From Cohaesibacter intestini (GTDB lineage: Bacteria; Pseudomonadota; Alphaproteobacteria; Rhizobiales; Cohaesibacteraceae), in assembly GCF_003324485.1 (NCBI RefSeq), contig NZ_QODK01000003.1, positions 186,001-250,000 on the forward strand: a DNA stretch of 64,000 nt. The letters are read 5' to 3'. Of the stretch, positions 27,224 to 36,063 are shown one piece after another. A program made the translations under genes and the position numbers. Under the pieces are notes generated by a model. It was not told where the DNA came from, made no database searches, and saw only the letters and a list, made by a program, of their open reading frames with translations. Positions within the stretch are counted from its first letter, which is position 1, and each line of letters starts with the position of its first letter.

Positions 27224-27909
27224 TGGCATCGAGCAACAGAGCGCAATTGGCAGCAGAGTGCCTTGGCACCGGAGCGCTGGTCTGCACCGTCGTTGGCTCC
27301 GGCATCATGGCGGAAAATCTGGCAGGCGGAAATGTCGCCATTGCCCTTCTGGGCAACACCATTCCCACCGGGGCGATCCTGTTTGTCCTGATCACCATGC
27401 TGGGGCCGATCTCCGGTGCGCATTTCAATCCAGCAGTGACGCTGGTCTTCACCTTGCGCAAGGAACTGGCCCTTTCCAAAGCCGGGGCCTTTGTGACAGC
27501 CCAGATTCTTGGTGGCATTCTGGGTTGTTGGCTGGCAAATTATATGTTTGAGCTGGATGTCTTCCAGATCTCGGAGAAACTTCGCACCGGCCCCAGCCAG
27601 TGGGTGTCCGAAATCACGGCGACTGTCGGTCTGGTGCTGACGATCCTTGTTTGCCTGCGGTCCAGACCAGAGGCCATTCCGGTAGCTGTCGGGCTCTACA
27701 TCACCGCGGCCTACTGGTTCACGTCTTCGACCAGCTTCGCCAATCCTGCGGTCGCGATCGCTCGGATCTTTTCCAACACCTTTGCGGGCATTCGACCTCA
27801 GGACGCGATGCTCTTCATTCTCTGCCAGATTGTGGGTGCGGTCCTTGCCCTTGTTGTCAGCCGCTTGCTGCTCGAAGAGGACAAGGACACCGTCTCGGAC
27901 GTTATCTAG
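27223..27909 (+). CDS. aqpS: Aquaporin-type channel, probable arsenite exit channel (AqpS-like)
   Basis: 228 aa with six membrane helices and the two half-helix motifs of the MIP family: HFNPAVT (N69-P70-A71) and SFANPAVAIAR (N174-P175-A176). In Sinorhizobium meliloti an aquaglyceroporin within the ars operon lets arsenite made by ArsC flow out; the arsR-arsC-aqp order here suggests the same role, as no arsB or acr3 is nearby. Its stop overlaps the converging MFS gene by 8 bp. Confidence 0.85.
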   Translation: MASSNRAQLAAECLGTGALVCTVVGSGIMAENLAGGNVAIALLGNTIPTGAILFVLITMLGPISGAHFNPAVTLVFTLRKELALSKAGAFVTAQILGGILGCWLANYMFELDVFQISEKLRTGPSQWVSEITATVGLVLTILVCLRSRPEAIPVAVGLYITAAYWFTSSTSFANPAVAIARIFSNTFAGIRPQDAMLFILCQIVGAVLALVVSRLLLEEDKDTVSDVI

Positions 27910-29134
27910 GGGATGCGGGGCGCAAGGCCTGAACAAAAGCGATGCCCGCCACAAGCGCCAGCATGCCGCCAAATAGCCCGAACGCCCCCTGAAAGCCAAA
28001 GGCGGTAATCACCGGTATGCTGGCCAAGGGTGAGAGCAACTGACCCAGAAAGATTGATGTGCTGAGGATGCCACTGGCCCGTCCGCGATGGCTTTCCGGC
28101 GCCAGTTGCAGCATCAGAGTGACAAAATTGGGCATCACCAGAGCAAAGCCAAATCCGACGCTTGCCGCACCCGATGCAAGCCCCCACACGCCTCCATCCA
28201 AAGCCATCAACCCCATGCCGAGCGCCATCAGGGCATAGCCGCTGCCAAAGACGATCACATAAGGGACGCGCCGCTTGAGCCAGCCATACCAAAGCGCAGC
28301 AACCCCTCCGAAGAACATCAGCACGGCAAGCAGAATGCCGGTCATCGCGCCGCTGTCATAGCCCAGATCCTGAAGATAAAAGGGCAGCTGGGTTGGCATC
28401 AGGAAAAAGCACAGGCTGGTAAAGCCTTGCAAGGTCGCCAACGCCAGCAATTGTCCGAACCAGCCTGCATGATCACTTTCGCTGTCCCTCTCTTGTGGAT
28501 CGGTGTGCGGCCTGTGCGCCGCGCCGTCTTCTCTCTGATGAGCTGAGCTGATGTCATGCAGGCTGAGCGCCGCCAGTGGCAAGAGCAGAATCGCCAGCCC
28601 ATAGACCAGAAAGGGCAGGTGTGGTGACAGTCCGGCCAGCCATCCGGCCAGCGCAATAAAGACCAGACCGCCAAGGTTCCGTGCCGATATCTGCAAACCA
28701 TTGAGCGTGGCCCGACGGGAGCCTGTAAACAAATCTCCAACAAATGTTGTTTGCGCTGTCATGATCAGAGCCACGCCCACCCCCAGCAGCAACCGAGTGC
28801 CAAAGATCAGCGATAGATCCTCAAGGAAATAACCGGCAGGTCCCGCCAGCACGAACAGGACAAGCCCGAGCATCAGCACTCGTTTGCGTCCATGACGATC
28901 CACCGCCATGCCGGCCATGGATGCAAAGAGGATGATCGACAGAGATGGTGCTGGCACCAACAGCCGGATCAACAGGGCTGCATGGGGCTGATCGCCATAG
29001 GCGGCTTCCAGCCCGGTCAGCGCCGGGGCGATGGTGGCATTGGCCATGGTCGTCAGACTGGCGGCAAACAGCAAGGCCCAGACGCGAGGGTCGCGGGCAA
29101 GGGATGGCGAGTGGGCTGGATAGGCTATTGTCAT
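27902..29134 (-). CDS. MFS efflux transporter
   Basis: 410 aa with about 12 hydrophobic segments and a hydrophilic central loop rich in His/Glu/Asp (~205-230). The motif A region reads MAGMAVDRHGRKRVLML and a motif-C-like GTRLLLGVGVALIMTA follows, placing it among drug/H+ antiporters. AGAGGA precedes the start. A MerR regulator diverges 68 bp away with a dyad between the two starts, so expression is probably induced by the exporter's substrate. It converges on, and overlaps, the aquaporin gene, but a direct link with arsenic is not shown. Confidence 0.87.
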   Translation of the reverse strand: MTIAYPAHSPSLARDPRVWALLFAASLTTMANATIAPALTGLEAAYGDQPHAALLIRLLVPAPSLSIILFASMAGMAVDRHGRKRVLMLGLVLFVLAGPAGYFLEDLSLIFGTRLLLGVGVALIMTAQTTFVGDLFTGSRRATLNGLQISARNLGGLVFIALAGWLAGLSPHLPFLVYGLAILLLPLAALSLHDISSAHQREDGAAHRPHTDPQERDSESDHAGWFGQLLALATLQGFTSLCFFLMPTQLPFYLQDLGYDSGAMTGILLAVLMFFGGVAALWYGWLKRRVPYVIVFGSGYALMALGMGLMALDGGVWGLASGAASVGFGFALVMPNFVTLMLQLAPESHRGRASGILSTSIFLGQLLSPLASIPVITAFGFQGAFGLFGGMLALVAGIAFVQALRPASPR

Positions 29135-29179
29135 GACACGTCCTCTTGCATGAATTGGTCTTCGATGGCAGGCTACAAG

Positions 29180-29195
29180 TTCAAGTCAACTTGAG
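29180..29195. promoter_or_regulatory. Candidate MerR-type operator between MFS and merR genes
   Basis: TTCAAGT (29180-29186) and ACTTGAG (29189-29195) form a near-perfect dyad with a 2-nt centre, 8 bp before the regulator's start codon and 46 bp before the MFS start. Position and form fit a MerR-family binding site. Confidence 0.55.
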
Positions 29196-29202
29196 GTCAA
29201 GC

Positions 29203-29613
29203 ATGAAATTTCTCGATATCGGCACTGTCTCCGAACAAACTGGATTGCCCTCGTCCACACTGCGCTATTATGAAGAAATCGGCCTGATCGAAAGCGTCGG
29301 ACGCAACGGGCTCCGGCGACAATATGAGCCGCGTGTGCTGACCCAGTTATCGCTCATCGCTCTTGGCAAGAGCGCCGGATTCTCTCTTGAGGACATAGCC
29401 AGAATGTTTGGCCCGGAAGGCCAGCCGGACCTGCCGCGTGACGAGCTACATGCCCGGGCAGATGCCCTTGATCAACAGATCAAACACATGACCGCGCTCA
29501 GCAAGGCGCTTCGCCATGTTGCCGATTGTCCGGCCCCCAGCCACATGGAATGCCAGACCTTCAAGCGGATGGTGCGCATTGCAGGCAAACGCAATCCCGC
29601 TAGGAAGACATAG
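29203..29613 (+). CDS. MerR-family transcriptional regulator
   Basis: 136 aa. N-terminal winged helix: IGTVSEQTGLPSSTLRYYEE then IGLIESVGRNGLRRQYE, followed by a dimerisation helix (~80-105) and a C-terminal tail HVADCPAPSHMECQTF with two Cys that might form part of a sensor. It lacks the SoxR-type cluster motif. GAGG precedes the ATG at 29203; an upstream ATG at 29146 would run through the operator dyad and is rejected. It most likely controls the divergent MFS gene and itself. Confidence 0.85.
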   Translation: MKFLDIGTVSEQTGLPSSTLRYYEEIGLIESVGRNGLRRQYEPRVLTQLSLIALGKSAGFSLEDIARMFGPEGQPDLPRDELHARADALDQQIKHMTALSKALRHVADCPAPSHMECQTFKRMVRIAGKRNPARKT

Positions 29614-29755
29614 GACCGGGATGCCGGTTCATGCGCATAGCTACTAACCCTGCGACGCAATGTCCCACCTGTCCCGAATGGTTGACCCGGCCGCGCGCCT
29701 CGGGCTTAGTGACAGGGTGAGCATGGCTTGCAAGTGCAGGGAGGGGAGTGCCAAG

Positions 29756-31108
29756 ATGACCGGAAAGATCCAACAGGGTGAGCGCAATTGGCAGCATTCC
29801 CTGCGCGAGCCAATGATCGATGAACTGCATGCCCGGCCATTTTTGCGGTTGAAAGCCCCTTGCCGGCTTGCCTATATCGCCTTGAAGCCGGAACAGGATG
29901 GCAGCCACACGGCCGATCTGTCCCGGGCACAGCTTGTGGCCTTTCTGGCGCGATTTGGTGCCGCCCCTCCGGATGAAGACGCCGTCTATCACTCCGCCGA
30001 TTTGGGGGATATGGTGCTCAAATGGGAGCATCATTCAGAGTTCGCCACCTACACCCTTTTCGGTTGCAAGACGGTTGAGCATGAAGACAACTTTGCCCAT
30101 TTTCTCCATCGCCATTTTGCGGCTGAATGGCTCAACGCCTTTGACGGCAAGATCATCAGTTCTGTGACTGCCCGGATTGACCTGGTGCCCGATGAGACAG
30201 CCCTTGATGCCCATCTGTCTGAACGGGCGGAAGACTGGTTCGGGGTCAACGCGACATATTCCGCTGCTTTCGTCACCGATCAATCCGCCGCCATCGCCGC
30301 GGACTTCACCACCGACAAAGACGGTCATATGCGGATCGCCATGCTGGCAAATGGCGGTATTGGTCCGGGTCGGACCGGCCGTGCCATGCAGCGGATGCTT
30401 GAAATTGAAACCTATCGCGCCATGTCAATGCTGACGCTGCCCGTCGCGCGCCACATTCTGGGCCAGTTGGGACGGTTGAACCAGTCGCTGTCAGAGACGG
30501 TCGAGGCCATGAGTGCCAAGCAGCGCGACGCTGGCGAGAGCCTTGAGGATTTGCTGCATATCTCGTCCGATCTGGCTTTGCTGTCGGCCCGCTCAGCTTT
30601 CCGCTTCAGCGCTGCACGGGCCTATGAGACATTGGTCAGGCAGCGCATCGAGCTGCTGCGTGAAGAGCGGATCCTTGGACGGCAAATGTTCGCGGAGTTC
30701 ATGAAACGTCGCTATAGCCCCAGTATGCGCACTTGCCATTCCGCCCATGCCCAATTGGAAGACATCTCTGACCGCACGGCCCACGCTGCCGATTTGCTCA
30801 GTACCCGCGTGTCGGTCACCACGGCTGAACAGAACCGCAATCTGCTTGCGAAAATGGATACAAGAGCCGCCCAGCAGGCCCGTTTGCAGGAGACGGTCGA
30901 AGGTATCTCGGTCGTTGCCATTTCCTATTATGCAGTCAGCCTGTTGAGCTATTTGCTGGCGCCTCTGACCAAAATGCTGCCCGTGAGCAAAACCATGCTG
31001 TCAGCCGCGCTTGTCATCCCTGTGGCGCTTTTGGTCTGGACTGGCATGCATCGCTTGAAAAAGAGGCTGATCCGCGAGCCGAATGGCAAAATCGACAAGA
31101 CCCAATGA
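29756..31108 (+). CDS. DUF3422 family membrane protein
   Basis: 450 aa. Opening REPMIDELHARPFLRL and the WEHHSEFATYTLF segment are typical of the DUF3422 family, found widely in proteobacteria with no known function. A long helical middle (~215-380) with coiled-coil character precedes one or two membrane segments near the C-terminus (ISVVAISYYAVSLLSYLLAP and MLSAALVIPVALLVW). So it is probably an inner-membrane protein with a large cytoplasmic part. The ATG at 29756 follows GGGAGGGGAG. It converges on ispE with only 5 bp between stops. Confidence 0.85.
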   Translation: MTGKIQQGERNWQHSLREPMIDELHARPFLRLKAPCRLAYIALKPEQDGSHTADLSRAQLVAFLARFGAAPPDEDAVYHSADLGDMVLKWEHHSEFATYTLFGCKTVEHEDNFAHFLHRHFAAEWLNAFDGKIISSVTARIDLVPDETALDAHLSERAEDWFGVNATYSAAFVTDQSAAIAADFTTDKDGHMRIAMLANGGIGPGRTGRAMQRMLEIETYRAMSMLTLPVARHILGQLGRLNQSLSETVEAMSAKQRDAGESLEDLLHISSDLALLSARSAFRFSAARAYETLVRQRIELLREERILGRQMFAEFMKRRYSPSMRTCHSAHAQLEDISDRTAHAADLLSTRVSVTTAEQNRNLLAKMDTRAAQQARLQETVEGISVVAISYYAVSLLSYLLAPLTKMLPVSKTMLSAALVIPVALLVWTGMHRLKKRLIREPNGKIDKTQ

Positions 31109-31113
31109 CGGCG

Positions 31114-31998
31114 TCACTGAACGCCTCCATGGCTCACCCACCAGTTGGGATGGGTGAAGGACAGACGGCGGGCGGCATATTCCGCATGCTTGACGCTGGC
31201 GAACAACCCAAAGCAGGTTGCACCAGACCCGGACATCCGGGCGAACAAACAATCCCCGTCGTCATTGAGGGCTTGTAGCACCGTCTCGATGATCGGGGCC
31301 TGCTCCATCGCCGACATTTCGAGGTCGTTGCGTTGGTCTGACAGCCAATCCGCCAGCGCTTTGGCAGACAGGAAAGCCGATGGCACAGGGCCCATCGGAG
31401 AATTATCCTTGCGCTTCAGACGTTTGAAAATACTAGGCGTCGAAATCGGCACCCGTGGATTGATCAATACCAGACCAAGGTCTCGTGGCATCCGGGGGCC
31501 GGGTTGCATCTCATCGCCGATTCCTTCGGCCCTGAGGCAGCTGCCTTCCAGACACATCGGTACATCGGCCCCCAAGCTCAGCGCGATGGCCCGCAACTTG
31601 TCATCCTTGATGGTCCGCTCCCAAAGGCGCAGCAGACCAAGCAGAGCCGCTGCTGCATCCGACGAACCACCCCCAATGCCAGAGGATATCGGTAGCCGTT
31701 TTTCCAGCGTCAGGGCTGCTTGTGCCGGCAGCTTCAACTCCTTGGCCAAAAGACGGGCGGCTCGGACAATCAGATTGTCCGGTTCTTGCCGCAGCCCTTC
31801 GGCGAAGGGACCCACGACCGAGAGATGAAGATGCCCTGATGGTTCAAAAACCAGTCGATCCGAAGCGCCGCCAAACACCACCAGAGAATCGAGCAGATGA
31901 TAGCCATCTTCCCTTTGTCCAGTGATATGCAGCGTCAGGTTGACCTTGGCCGGGGCGTCCAGAACAAGTTTTGCTTGTTTCGTTGATTGAACACTCAT
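31114..31998 (-). CDS. ispE: 4-diphosphocytidyl-2-C-methyl-D-erythritol kinase
   Basis: 294 aa GHMP kinase of the MEP isoprenoid pathway. APAKVNLTLHITGQREDGYH at the N-terminus holds the catalytic Lys region, LPISSGIGGGSSDAAAAL is the ATP-binding glycine loop (~95-112), and ARMSGSGATCFGLF is the third GHMP motif. It phosphorylates CDP-ME toward IPP and DMAPP, the precursors used by the polyprenyl synthase encoded about 2.5 kb away on the same strand. Start ATG 31998 (AAGG upstream); the frame runs on for 71 codons without support. Confidence 0.94.
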   Translation of the reverse strand: MSVQSTKQAKLVLDAPAKVNLTLHITGQREDGYHLLDSLVVFGGASDRLVFEPSGHLHLSVVGPFAEGLRQEPDNLIVRAARLLAKELKLPAQAALTLEKRLPISSGIGGGSSDAAAALLGLLRLWERTIKDDKLRAIALSLGADVPMCLEGSCLRAEGIGDEMQPGPRMPRDLGLVLINPRVPISTPSIFKRLKRKDNSPMGPVPSAFLSAKALADWLSDQRNDLEMSAMEQAPIIETVLQALNDDGDCLFARMSGSGATCFGLFASVKHAEYAARRLSFTHPNWWVSHGGVQ

Positions 31999-32190
31999 CC
32001 TTGCCTTGTCCCCCCGTGTCTTCAGGCCTATGGGCCATGCGGTGCAGATGGAAATTGCTATTGGACAGTTTGCAGTGCGACGGGTTCGCTGAATTCTCAG
32101 CCAAATCATCGGCGAAGCAGTGTGTCTCTTTGTCATCAGTGTAAGGCTATGATCGGCGCCATGACAACCGTTCGTCTTTCTCTGATGTCG

Positions 32191-32223
32191 AAAAAAAAGC
32201 CGACCCCGCAAAGGGATCGGCTT
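32191..32223 (-). terminator. Terminator of the TPR gene
   Basis: Stem of about 10 bp with one bulge (32199-32207 with 32214-32223), followed leftward by eight T; 26 nt after the stop of the TPR gene. Confidence 0.85.
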
Positions 32224-32248
32224 GATCTGGCATTGCTCTAGGCAGATG

Positions 32249-34204
32249 TCAGTTCTTTTTCACTTCTGGCAGTTTGCCTTCATCAAGGCCATTGGCGATT
32301 TTATTCTCCACCTGCACCAGCAATTCCGGCTTCGGAGACATGGTCTTGACTCGCTGCCACTGGAACCGCGCTTCGTTCTTGCGGCCGGTCATCCAGTAGG
32401 CATCGCCCAGATGGTCGGTGATGGTTGGATCCTCCGGGCGCAGCTCAACCGCACGCTCAAGAAACTTCACGGCTTCTTCAAACTGCGACAGGCGGAAGTG
32501 CGCCCAGCCGAGGGAATCGACAAAGAAACCATCATAAGGACGCAAGGCCACGGCTTGCCGGATCATCTCGATTGCCTGATCCAGATTGAGGCCGCGATCC
32601 ACCCAGCTATAGCCGAGATAATTCAGCACGGTGGGCTGGTTTGGAAAAAGCTCGAGGGCCTTTTGCATGTCCTTTTCCGTGTTGTCCCAGTCCTTGACCT
32701 GATCATAGGCCGAGCCACGCAGGAAGAAGAGAGACCAATGAATGTCCCGTAAGCTTTTGATGCTGTCGATGCCGGCGCTCAGCACCTTGATGGCATCGCG
32801 ATAGCGATCTTCGGACTGATAGACGCGCGAGAGTACGGACACGGTTTCCAGATCGGATGCATCGCCCGCCAGCAAGCCGTTCAGCCGCTCGATCGCATCT
32901 TCCGGGCGCTTCAGGCGGGTCAGCACGAACCCGGACTGACGCACGGCACGGCGATGGATCGGGCTTTTGGCTGTGACCTGATCATAATGCTCAAGTGCAA
33001 CGGCATCCTGTTTCATCCGCTCATGCAGTCGAGCCAAAGCATATTCAGTGCGGTCGAAATCTGCGCGCAGAAAGTCCGAAAACTGCAGATATAGCGCACC
33101 GCCCTCAATCGCGTTTTCTTGCGCAAGAGCATCACCCAGCGTGCCGAACAGTTCCGCGGCGCCATCCTGCGGCGTGCGGACCATGCTGGCCGCGGGTTTC
33201 ATTTCGGCAAAGGCACTTCGAATCCAGTCCTTGTCCGCTTCATCGGCTGCGCTCTGGTCAAATTCCGCCAAAACCTCCGTTGCGCGTTCGGTATTGCCAC
33301 CCTTCAGCAGGCTGTTGATCAGCGCATAGGCAGTGATTGGCGAATTGGGGTCCGCATCAAGGCTTTGCTGCAAATGCTGGGCTGCCTTTTCATAATCTTT
33401 GGCATAGGCAGCAATCAGGCCGGAATGCATCGAGAAGAAGAACTGATTGACCTGGCCCTCATCGACCGTGTCGAGAAGAGCGAGCGCTGCGTCAAGGTTT
33501 GCCCGATCCTGGCCGATCAGTGACCAGGCTTTCAAGACAGTCTGGGAAATCACCGCAAAGGGACCAAACTGCGCCGACGCACTAAAGAGCCGCGGATTGT
33601 TCAAAGAGCGCCGAAAAGGGGCGGGGCCAAGCAGATCAACCGGGTGATTTTGCATCACGTCAAGGCCATCACCAAAGCTCTTCACGGCACTGGCATAGTT
33701 CTTTCCCTTCAGCGCCTTGACACCGAGCGCCATCGAGATCATCGGTTTGATCCGGTATTCCGCTTCCGATCCGGTAAAGATGGAAGAGGGAGCGTCGCCT
33801 TGATCATCCTTTTTGGACTCTGTCTGCGTCTTGTCAGGCAGGTTGGCCGCTTCCCGCGCGGTGATTTCTTCCATCCGGTCGGCCAGTTTGAAGGCAAGGT
33901 CATGCTGCCCGGTGGCCAGTGTCAGGGCAAAATTTCGCTCTAACAGCAGAGGATTGGTCGGATCCAACTCCATGGCCTGTGCGAAGAAGTGCGCGGCGAG
34001 GCCCAGATCCTGATCCTGCTGGGCGATGCGGGCGGAAAGATAGCTTCCCGTCAGCGTGACCGGAAGGTCGGCCAGCGTCTCTGTCAGCTCGGTCATTGCC
34101 TGTTGCGCAGCCCGGCCAGAAGCAGGATTGCTGAGCAATGCAAGGCCACAAATGCCGGCAAGCAGAAATTGGCGGAACAGGGACGAACGACGTGGATGCT
34201 TCAT
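32249..34204 (-). CDS. Exported tetratricopeptide-repeat protein
   Basis: 651 aa. A typical signal sequence (basic MKHPRRSSLFR then ~17 hydrophobic residues to SGRAAQ) sends it to the periplasm. Many TPR units follow from residue ~45 to ~630, clearest in the C-terminal third (AVALRPYDGFFVDSLGWAHF, ERAVELRPEDPTITDHLGDA). Such proteins scaffold protein complexes; in alphaproteobacteria the gene is often near ispE and ispB, as here. The partner is unknown. The gene has its own terminator. Confidence 0.85.
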   Translation of the reverse strand: MKHPRRSSLFRQFLLAGICGLALLSNPASGRAAQQAMTELTETLADLPVTLTGSYLSARIAQQDQDLGLAAHFFAQAMELDPTNPLLLERNFALTLATGQHDLAFKLADRMEEITAREAANLPDKTQTESKKDDQGDAPSSIFTGSEAEYRIKPMISMALGVKALKGKNYASAVKSFGDGLDVMQNHPVDLLGPAPFRRSLNNPRLFSASAQFGPFAVISQTVLKAWSLIGQDRANLDAALALLDTVDEGQVNQFFFSMHSGLIAAYAKDYEKAAQHLQQSLDADPNSPITAYALINSLLKGGNTERATEVLAEFDQSAADEADKDWIRSAFAEMKPAASMVRTPQDGAAELFGTLGDALAQENAIEGGALYLQFSDFLRADFDRTEYALARLHERMKQDAVALEHYDQVTAKSPIHRRAVRQSGFVLTRLKRPEDAIERLNGLLAGDASDLETVSVLSRVYQSEDRYRDAIKVLSAGIDSIKSLRDIHWSLFFLRGSAYDQVKDWDNTEKDMQKALELFPNQPTVLNYLGYSWVDRGLNLDQAIEMIRQAVALRPYDGFFVDSLGWAHFRLSQFEEAVKFLERAVELRPEDPTITDHLGDAYWMTGRKNEARFQWQRVKTMSPKPELLVQVENKIANGLDEGKLPEVKKN

Positions 34205-34386
34205 ATAAATGGCCTTGATGTCTAAGACTTTGACGGAACAATAATGGATGCTGCCTGTTTTCTAGGAATGCAGAATGGCTTTTTTAGGGCTGACGGGCAA
34301 GCCCTGTCGGGCGGGAAATTCGGATAAATTCGATCCCCTGAAACCAGATTGCCAGAAGGATCAACCAATCGTGAAAATAGATGGCA

Positions 34387-34411
34387 AAACACCGCCTCGC
34401 GGGCGGTGTTT
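34387..34411. terminator. Terminator of the polyprenyl synthase gene
   Basis: Perfect 10-bp stem (34387-34396 with 34402-34411) with a 5-nt loop and A/T edges, 60 nt past the leftward ispB stop. The rest of 34205-34470 is unremarkable and should hold the TPR promoter. Confidence 0.8.
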
Positions 34412-34470
34412 ATTGGCTGGAATGTTTGAGATGCTCGGCCACAAAGAGGCGTGTCTGTTCAAGGTCCCGA

Positions 34471-35496
34471 TCAGTGCGCTCGGGAAATGCAGAACTCGAC
34501 CGCATCGATCAGGGCGGACTTGATCGGCCCGTCCTCAAAGGCATCGAGTGCCTTGATCGCGGCGGCCCCGTGATTGCGGGCCTGCTCCAGCGTGTCTTCC
34601 AAGGCATTGCTTTTCTTCATCAAACCCATGGCAAAATCGAGCGCGCCGTCGGTGACATCCTTGCGCTCTTCCATGACCCGTTTCCAGAAAGCCTGCTCTT
34701 CTGCATCGCCCCGTTCATAGGCCTTGATCACCGGCAGGGTGATCTTGCCTTCACGGAAATCATCCCCGACATTCTTACCCAAAGCAGCCGCCGAACCACC
34801 ATAATCCAGCGCATCGTCGATCAATTGGAAGGCATTGCCCAGCTCCATGCCATAGGCGCGCATGGCGATGATTTTGTCTTCTCCGCTGCCCGCCAAAATC
34901 GGCCCCACTTCGCAGGCTGCGGCAAACAGGGCGGCGGTCTTGGATTCGATCACTTTCATGTAATCTTCGGTGGTCGTGGCCATATTCTGCGCGACAGATA
35001 GCTGCAACACTTCCCCTTCGGCGATCACACAGGCCGCCGTCGAAAGCACATCGAGCGCCCGCAGCGAGCCAACATCGACCATCACCCGAAAGGCCTGACC
35101 GAGCAGGAAGTCACCGACCAGCACACTGGCCTGATTGCCCCACAGCATGCGAGCGGCCAATTTGCCCCGGCGCATGTCGCTTTCATCGACCACATCATCA
35201 TGCAACAGGGTCGCTGTATGCATGAACTCCACCGCCATAGCAAGCTTCACATGGCCGATTTCGTCTGCACCATAGCCGCACATATTGGCCGCAGCCAGCG
35301 TCAACATCGGGCGCAGGCGCTTGCCACCGGAATCGATCAGATGCTTGGCGACTTCGGGGATCATCTCAACGTCCGAGCCGGCTTTCTCGAGGATCAGATC
35401 ATTGACGCGACCCATGTCGCTTTTGACAAGATCGATAAGAGGCTGAATGCTGGCTTGGGACTTGTTGGTCTCGTCCAGAGAAGGGACAACGCTCAC
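34471..35496 (-). CDS. ispB: Octaprenyl/decaprenyl diphosphate synthase
   Basis: 341 aa long-chain trans-prenyltransferase that makes the side chain of ubiquinone. The first Asp-rich motif is LLHDDVVDESDMRRG (D100, D101, D104), the second FQLIDDALDY; GGKRLRPML is the usual IPP-binding block. I choose the GTG at 35496, preceded by GGAGCC at a good distance and giving the family-typical MSVVPSLDE start; the open frame continues far upstream to 35871 over the promoter region of the divergent DUF2007 gene. Chain length cannot be read safely from sequence. Confidence 0.93.
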   Translation of the reverse strand: MSVVPSLDETNKSQASIQPLIDLVKSDMGRVNDLILEKAGSDVEMIPEVAKHLIDSGGKRLRPMLTLAAANMCGYGADEIGHVKLAMAVEFMHTATLLHDDVVDESDMRRGKLAARMLWGNQASVLVGDFLLGQAFRVMVDVGSLRALDVLSTAACVIAEGEVLQLSVAQNMATTTEDYMKVIESKTAALFAAACEVGPILAGSGEDKIIAMRAYGMELGNAFQLIDDALDYGGSAAALGKNVGDDFREGKITLPVIKAYERGDAEEQAFWKRVMEERKDVTDGALDFAMGLMKKSNALEDTLEQARNHGAAAIKALDAFEDGPIKSALIDAVEFCISRAH

Positions 35497-35797
35497 GCGG
35501 CGGCTCCAGATGTTCGTATGGGTCAAATTCGGGGGCGAGAATAGGGGGCTGACCAGATAACGACAAGGAAAAAGCGAGCCAATGCGCACAAATTCAATGG
35601 CAATTGGTCTTGAGTCCCCGGCCAAGCGTTGTTGGATTGGCATTTTTGTCACCAAACAGCCTGTCCGGTTGGCAAGCAGAATCGCATTGACACCGACAGG
35701 CCTTCCGAACGATGCCCTCTTTTCATCGCGACACCAAATCACTATCTTGACCACGCATGGTTTGCTTGGACCTGGATCAGGAATAAGGAACGTTCCG
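35497..35797. other. Intergenic region between ispB and the DUF2007 gene
   Basis: 301 bp between divergent genes; expected to carry both promoters. I see no additional gene or structure. Confidence 0.4.
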
Positions 35798-36034
35798 ATG
35801 AAATTGCTGCTCAAGACCAATGACATGGTGACCCTGTCCTTTGCCGAAGCCTTGTTGCGGGATGCGGGCATTGAGCATCAGTCTCTCGACCACAATATGA
35901 GCATCATGGATGGTTCGATCGGCATTCTGCCGCGCCGTCTGCTGGTCGAGGAGGAACGCGAGGCCGAAGCCCGCCGTCTGCTCGAAGATGCAGGCCTTGG
36001 CGCAGAAACCGAAATCCCCAAGAAATCCTCCTGA
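35798..36034 (+). CDS. DUF2007 domain protein
   Basis: 78 aa. MKLLLKTNDMVTLSFAEALL and the GILPRRLLVEEEREAEARRLL segment fit DUF2007, a small domain of unknown role that resembles the regulatory beta-alpha-beta fold of GlnB-like proteins. AAGGAA precedes the ATG. It sits between ispB (divergent) and a TrmN6-type methyltransferase (30 nt downstream), an arrangement shared by many Rhizobiales. Confidence 0.85.
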   Translation: MKLLLKTNDMVTLSFAEALLRDAGIEHQSLDHNMSIMDGSIGILPRRLLVEEEREAEARRLLEDAGLGAETEIPKKSS

Positions 36035-36063
36035 CCGCGACCCCGCATTAAAAGATCTGTCTC

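Noticed and set aside
34300-34345. AATTCGATCCCCTGAAACCA, resembling a tRNA 3' end
   Set aside because: No matching acceptor stem about 70 nt upstream and no cloverleaf; taken as chance.
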